NCBI GenBank assembly: GCA_964644705.1
Contig: CAZXYF010000048.1
Span: 1 to 19,305 of the forward strand
From: CAZXYF01 sp964644705
GTDB taxonomy: Bacteria > Planctomycetota > Brocadiia > SM23-32
Length of the DNA stretch: 19,305 bases
Direction of reading: 5' to 3'
Shown: piece after piece, positions 16,977 to 19,305 of the stretch
Numbering within the stretch: the first letter of the stretch is position 1
Layout: each line of letters opens with the position of its first letter
Position numbers and translations under genes: made by a program
The notes under the pieces: generated by a model
Databases searched by the model: none
What the model was told of the DNA's origin: nothing
The model's input: only the letters and a program-made list of their open reading frames with translations

Positions 16977-17011
16977 AAAAACCTGAGAAAACTTCTGCAG
17001 AACCGCTCAGG
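16977..17011 (-). terminator. terminator of the DUF2270 gene
   Basis: On the minus strand CCTGAG (17006-17011) pairs with CTCAGG (16982-16987), with an inner TTCTGCAGAA palindrome in the loop, followed by TTTTT (16977-16981). The TGA stop of the DUF2270 gene lies within the first arm. The six-pair outer stem is short. Confidence 0.5.
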
Positions 17012-17747
17012 CCCCGGTCTCATCAGAATCAGGGTCAACGTCCTTCGTCTCTCGAAACTCTTCTATATATTCATCCGTGGCGAACTCATGATGTATCTCT
17101 TTTTCCCCCGTCTGTTTGGCCATGCCCTCATTCGCCCCCATAATGATGAACAGAGTTGAACCGATTATAACTCCGGTAACAGTAAAGAATATGACCATTC
17201 CCGCCACGGTGCCCAGGGGGCCGGATACGCGGTAAAAAAATTGATGAAAACTTCGTGCCCGCGTCGGGTGAATGTAAATTTTAGTCACCCAGGCTCCCAG
17301 AAAGATCATAATGATCCACAGGTAAATTCGCAGTAGTCGCGTTCTCAAGGCCTCCAGCTGGCCAATTTTATATTTTGGATCATGAAAATCATCCGCCAGA
17401 ATACGGGTCCATTCCTCGGAGATTTCGGCATCTTTGTCAAAGAATTTTGCCAGAAAGACTTCTTCCAGCACCCTCACCCGTCCCCGCCAGGCATCGTAAT
17501 GCCGGTATCGCCGTGCCTCCGTAAACAGCAATACGTATGAAAGAACCAGACCCGGGAAAACAGCCCAGTGCGGCACCCCCACATTTGAAAAGATAAACGT
17601 AATCACGCCGACGGTGATGACAATAGCCCAGTTCGTGGTCCGGTCCATCCGCTGGCGCCATGTATTGATTCTCTGGACTTCCCCCCGGTAAACGTGCATG
17701 ATCACGTTCGTATCCTGCGGATCAATTTTGTCCCAGTTCATTGTCAT
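17007..17747 (-). CDS. DUF2270 family integral membrane protein
   Basis: 246 residues. The N-terminal HVYRGEVQRINTWRQRMDRTTNWA (about 18-41) followed by EARRYRHYDAWRGRVRVLEE (about 77-96) is the DUF2270 signature as I recall it. Four membrane segments are visible at about 38-56, 59-77, 139-158 and 178-204, and the C-terminal tail is acidic. Function is unknown for the family. The frame opens at a TTG at 17810, but family similarity begins near the ATG at 17747, which I chose. Neither start has a strong Shine-Dalgarno. A possible promoter (TTGTCC 17821-17826, TATTCT 17799-17804, 16-base spacer, minus strand) would exclude the TTG start. Confidence 0.8.
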   Translation of the reverse strand: MTMNWDKIDPQDTNVIMHVYRGEVQRINTWRQRMDRTTNWAIVITVGVITFIFSNVGVPHWAVFPGLVLSYVLLFTEARRYRHYDAWRGRVRVLEEVFLAKFFDKDAEISEEWTRILADDFHDPKYKIGQLEALRTRLLRIYLWIIMIFLGAWVTKIYIHPTRARSFHQFFYRVSGPLGTVAGMVIFFTVTGVIIGSTLFIIMGANEGMAKQTGEKEIHHEFATDEYIEEFRETKDVDPDSDETGA

Positions 17748-17798
17748 GGATATGCCACGCCAAAAAAGGTGTGCTCTTTCCTTACCACTACTTTTCTC

Positions 17799-17826
17799 AG
17801 AATACCACAATTACCTCGGCGGACAA
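17799..17826 (-). promoter_or_regulatory. possible promoter for the DUF2270 gene
   Basis: On the minus strand TTGTCC and TATTCT are spaced by 16 bases, each matching 4 of 6. It lies about 50 bases before the ATG at 17747. Confidence 0.3.
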
Positions 17827-17889
17827 AAGCGCACAGGCGAAAGTCAGAAGTTTGCGCGTAAGGTTTTTATTTGAACGTTCTGAATACCG

Positions 17890-18456
17890 CTACTCGGGAT
17901 TATAGATAACACCACCACTTTCCACATAATGTGTGAACAGGGTTCTCGCTTCGGACCGTCGCACATCCCGCACGACCTCAATCCCCCGAGACGTCAGTTC
18001 CTCCACCCAGTTTTCCGGTTTGGGTCCTTCATCGAACCCGATTGCAAAAGCATCCTCTTCCCGTGCCCCACACACCAGCCGTTTCACTCCCGACCATACA
18101 ATTGCTCCCAGGCACATGGCGCAGGGGGCACAGCTGGTCACGAGCTCACAGGCCGGTTTCCCCCCTTCCGCCAGCGTATAACTGCCACGCTCCCGTTGTG
18201 CGAGCATGATTGCCAGCACTTCCCCGTGCAACACCGAACAATCCTGGTCCATCACCCTGTTAGTGGCAATGCTGATCAATCGGCCGGTGTCACGTTCAAA
18301 AACCGCTGCCCCAAACGGTCCTCCAAGGTCCTCATCCACGTTCCGACGAGCCGCTTCGATTGTCAACCCCATGCGTTCTTCATCACTTTCACACACCCGG
18401 TTTTGATCACGGTATCCGCTCAGCCAGTCCGGCATATTGATCGTTATCTCATGCAT
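17890..18456 (-). CDS. zinc-dependent nucleoside/guanine deaminase of the cytidine deaminase superfamily
   Basis: 188 residues, cytoplasmic. The deaminase signature is intact: GGPFGAAVF at 45-53, His77-Gly-Glu79 (zinc ligand and proton shuttle), and Pro111-Cys112 with Cys115 (zinc ligands) in CAPCAMCLGAIVWSGV. The overall pattern resembles guanine deaminases (GuaD type) and the broad 'nucleoside deaminase' group. HGE replaces the more common HAE; HGE also occurs in yeast cytosine deaminase, so the base used is open. It is too divergent and too long for a plain TadA. The ATG at 18456 has GGTGGA about 7 bases upstream. A GTG at 18468 and TTG at 18471 are alternatives. Confidence 0.82.
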   Translation of the reverse strand: MHEITINMPDWLSGYRDQNRVCESDEERMGLTIEAARRNVDEDLGGPFGAAVFERDTGRLISIATNRVMDQDCSVLHGEVLAIMLAQRERGSYTLAEGGKPACELVTSCAPCAMCLGAIVWSGVKRLVCGAREEDAFAIGFDEGPKPENWVEELTSRGIEVVRDVRRSEARTLFTHYVESGGVIYNPE

Positions 18457-18489
18457 GATTGGTTCCACCAATTTATGTGATCTGCTCCT

Positions 18490-18517
18490 ATCAAATGTTT
18501 GCCCAACACGCCGTCAA
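18490..18517 (-). promoter_or_regulatory. possible promoter for the deaminase gene
   Basis: On the minus strand TTGACG (18512-18517, 5 of 6) and TTTGAT (18490-18495, 4 of 6) are spaced by 16 bases, about 34 bases before the ATG at 18456. Confidence 0.4.
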
Positions 18518-18539
18518 TACTGTCAGAAGGATTACACGG

Positions 18540-18881
18540 TCAGGGCAAAATACGGAAACGACACTTCCCCTCCTTCTCCGGGGCCTCTGTGTGAAAGACA
18601 AGACGATGAATTGTCTCCCCCCAGACCAGCTTCAATTTCGAATCTTCAAGGGGTATGGGCTGGACCTCCACCCGGATTTGATCTGCATCATACGTGATCG
18701 TTCCTCCGGCACTCTCCCGTTCCCTTTTCATTCTCCTCACGCCCAGGGTGACCCGTCCGTTGCCAACGTCCTCCACCAGGCACGGAGTCAGGAGGGAGAA
18801 AACCAGCTCATCGGGTTCATGATCGAGGATCCACTCATCGGTTACTTCTACATTTTTGCCACGATTCAGGCAGACGGACAA
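18540..18881 (-). pseudogene. truncated C-terminal remnant of a heparinase II/III-like protein
   Basis: An open stretch of 113 residues whose content resembles the C-terminal beta-sandwich of heparinase II/III-like polysaccharide lyases. It has LNRGKNVEVTDEW, then ELVFSLLTPCLVE, and LVWGETIHRLVF near the end. Full proteins run several hundred residues with an N-terminal alpha-toroid and catalytic Tyr/His; none of that is here. The frame continues open to a TAG at 18978-18980, but upstream of about 18886 the residues no longer look like the family. The only start is a TTG with no Shine-Dalgarno, so I treat it as a non-functional fragment. It sits 83 bases before the deaminase gene. Family assignment is from pattern memory, without a search. 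Confidence 0.55.
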
Positions 18882-18980
18882 CCGGATACTTGTCCCCGAG
18901 CATGATTTTCCCCGAGGATGGTTGACAATGTTTCCTACGATGAGGATACCACCCCCTTTACCGCAGATGCAAGGTGGCTA

Positions 18981-19305
18981 CTCCGATTCACAGGGCTGTA
19001 CCTACAGCGTTCGGTGGTGTCTCTAACCTCTTTATCTTCGTCTTTGCCTTTGTCTGCCGTTCTAAACCGGACATTTCACGAGCTCTGTCGGAGACCAAAC
19101 CGGTGTCGTTTGAGTTACTAACAACACACTGTGATCTACGATTGCCCTGATCGTTCGACATTATCTGGGCTGAGGCTGCTTTTAGAACAATTCACGCTTG
19201 AGGTTTGTAAAATGTTCAAGCTAAAGTACAATGGCAAGGTTTCGGTAAACTACGTGCGTTTTGTGATGCCCTACTTGCCGGGCTTGTCCCGGTAGGGGCG
19301 TACCT
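18981..19305. other. 325-base stretch without a recognisable gene
   Basis: I see no convincing gene on either strand. It looks more AT-rich than the coding regions. It contains a pyrimidine-rich run (about 19022-19057; purine-rich on the minus strand), a GCTTGA/TCAAGC inverted repeat (19196-19201 and 19216-19221), and a CCGGG/CCCGG hairpin near the right edge (about 19278-19292). It may be the far side of the break that truncated the heparinase-like gene; no transposase or target duplication is visible. Confidence 0.4.

Noticed and set aside
18918..19121. 67-residue open frame on the plus strand near the right edge
   Set aside because: It has no Shine-Dalgarno or recognisable motif and overlaps the decayed region.
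1..19305. Search for CRISPR arrays, phage or defence genes, intact transposases, tRNA, rRNA or tmRNA
   Set aside because: No regularly spaced repeats, integrase or transposase motifs, or tRNA-like cloverleafs were seen by eye; short or unusual RNAs could still be missed.

Overview
The window reads as a chromosomal stretch of an uncultured Gram-negative bacterium. KdsB (CMP-KDO synthesis) implies an LPS outer membrane, and many starts have Shine-Dalgarno sites. A GH65 phosphorylase, a heparinase-like remnant and a very large secreted jelly-roll/Ig-like protein suggest a polysaccharide-using lineage such as the PVC group (Planctomycetes, Kiritimatiellae, Lentisphaerae). That placement is an inference with low confidence. 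I see no prophage, CRISPR array, intact transposase, rRNA or tRNA.

Layout: (1) 168-3173 holds a GH65 disaccharide phosphorylase (+) converging on a beta-phosphoglucomutase-like HAD enzyme (-). Together they would turn an alpha-glucoside plus phosphate into glucose-6-phosphate. A perfect 16-bp palindrome lies between them. (2) 3260-9181 (-) encodes a 1973-residue secreted protein made of laminin-G-like/jelly-roll modules, followed by three repeats of a jelly roll plus an Ig-like module and a lysine-rich tail. No catalytic domain is evident. (3) 9210-12309 (-) is a run archease - RtcB RNA ligase - AmrS-type radical SAM enzyme, an RNA repair cluster with an unexpected radical SAM partner. (4) 12582-15039 (+) is a tight run of a class IV-like histone-deacetylase-family protein, ComF and KdsB. 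(5) 15196-16896 holds a flavin reductase-like protein (-), SmpB (+) and an AhpD-like protein (-), with clear terminators at the convergent junctions. (6) 17007-18456 (-) holds a DUF2270 membrane protein and a zinc nucleoside/guanine deaminase. (7) 18540-19305 holds a truncated C-terminus of a heparinase II/III-like protein and about 325 bp without a recognisable gene, probably a decayed region.

Most genes are housekeeping or metabolic. The best candidates for something undescribed are the giant modular secreted protein, the archease-RtcB-AmrS linkage, and the palindrome in the GH65/HAD intergenic region.
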